This document shows, piece after piece, positions 34,041 through 34,165 of a stretch of DNA of 34,165 bases. Below the pieces are notes generated by a model. The model saw only the letters and a list, made by a program, of their open reading frames with translations. It was not told the DNA's origin and searched no databases. The stretch's first letter is position 1, and each line of letters opens with the position of its first letter. The translations under genes and the position numbers were made by a program. Source of the stretch: Deltaproteobacteria bacterium (GTDB taxonomy: Bacteria; Myxococcota; UBA727; VGSZ01); NCBI GenBank assembly GCA_020850995.1, contig JADZDP010000163.1, positions 1-34,165 of the forward strand, read 5' to 3'.

Positions 34041-34165
34041 CTACTGGAGCTTCTTGGCCGCCTCGTAGACGTCCTCGATGCCGCCCACCATGTAGAAGGC
34101 CTGCTCGGGGATGTCGTCGCACTCGCCGTCGACGATCTTCTTGAAGCCCTTCACGGTGTCTTCGA
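34041..34165 (-). CDS. atpD: ATP synthase F1 beta subunit, 3' end
   Basis: Only the last 40 codons and the stop are inside the window; the gene runs off the right edge. The translation EDTVKGFKKIVDGECDDIPE, then QAFYMVGGIEDVYEAAKKLQ, is the conserved C-terminus of the catalytic beta subunit. Confidence 0.95.
   Translation of the reverse strand, partial: EDTVKGFKKIVDGECDDIPEQAFYMVGGIEDVYEAAKKLQ

Overview
The window is very GC-rich bacterial chromosome with dense genes on both strands. It most likely comes from a myxobacterium (Myxococcota). Three things support this. Two secreted proteins end in a MYXO-CTERM-like tail (Cys, hydrophobic helix, Arg cluster). One lipoprotein carries the 8-Cys repeat typical of myxobacterial surface proteins. 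Several long lipoproteins or secreted proteins carry acidic, Pro/Ala-rich or TSP3-like repeats. No rRNA, tRNA, CRISPR array, integrase or transposase gene was seen.

Layout. 1-291 is non-coding and holds a GC hairpin and a 163-bp nested palindrome. 292-3267 holds glucose-6-phosphate isomerase (-), a calcium-repeat lipoprotein (+) and a small unknown protein (-). 3396-5612 encodes a zinc-ribbon/winged-helix/TPR protein followed by a low-molecular-weight tyrosine phosphatase. 5908-7362 is a secreted trypsin-like protease, preceded by an AT-rich region with an operator-like palindrome and followed by a second nested palindrome. 7551-8876 is a cysteine synthase-rhodanese fusion. 8995-13626 is a tight run of five genes: unknown, thioredoxin-like, propeller lipoprotein, cNMP-binding/DUF1003 and a dihydrouridine synthase. 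13629-15632 (-) is a VanY-type peptidase with SLH-like repeats.

15735-22506 (+) holds a helical unknown, a class I isoprenoid-synthase-like protein, queC, a second zinc-ribbon/winged-helix/TPR protein and a GDPD phosphodiesterase. 22478-24330 (-) is a PlsC-like acyltransferase coupled to an epimerase-like SDR. 24451-25753 (+) is an FHA protein followed by a metallo-beta-lactamase-fold hydrolase. 25764-28506 (-) holds a small secreted protein and a Cys-repeat lipoprotein. 28707-32484 (+) holds a phospholipase D-like protein, an adrenodoxin-reductase-type flavoprotein and a DUF1801 protein. 32513-32690 is a fragment of an APP1/DUF2183 gene. 32801-34165 (-) holds a Crp/Fnr regulator, atpC and the 3' end of atpD.

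The items most worth a second look are four. The first is the pair of full-length zinc-ribbon/winged-helix/TPR paralogues. The second is a 4-Cys module present 14 times in one lipoprotein and once in the protease. The third is the VanY/SLH-like/MYXO-CTERM protein. The fourth is the two long nested palindromes of nearly equal size placed directly at gene 3' ends. Functions are assigned by reading motifs; nothing was searched against a database.
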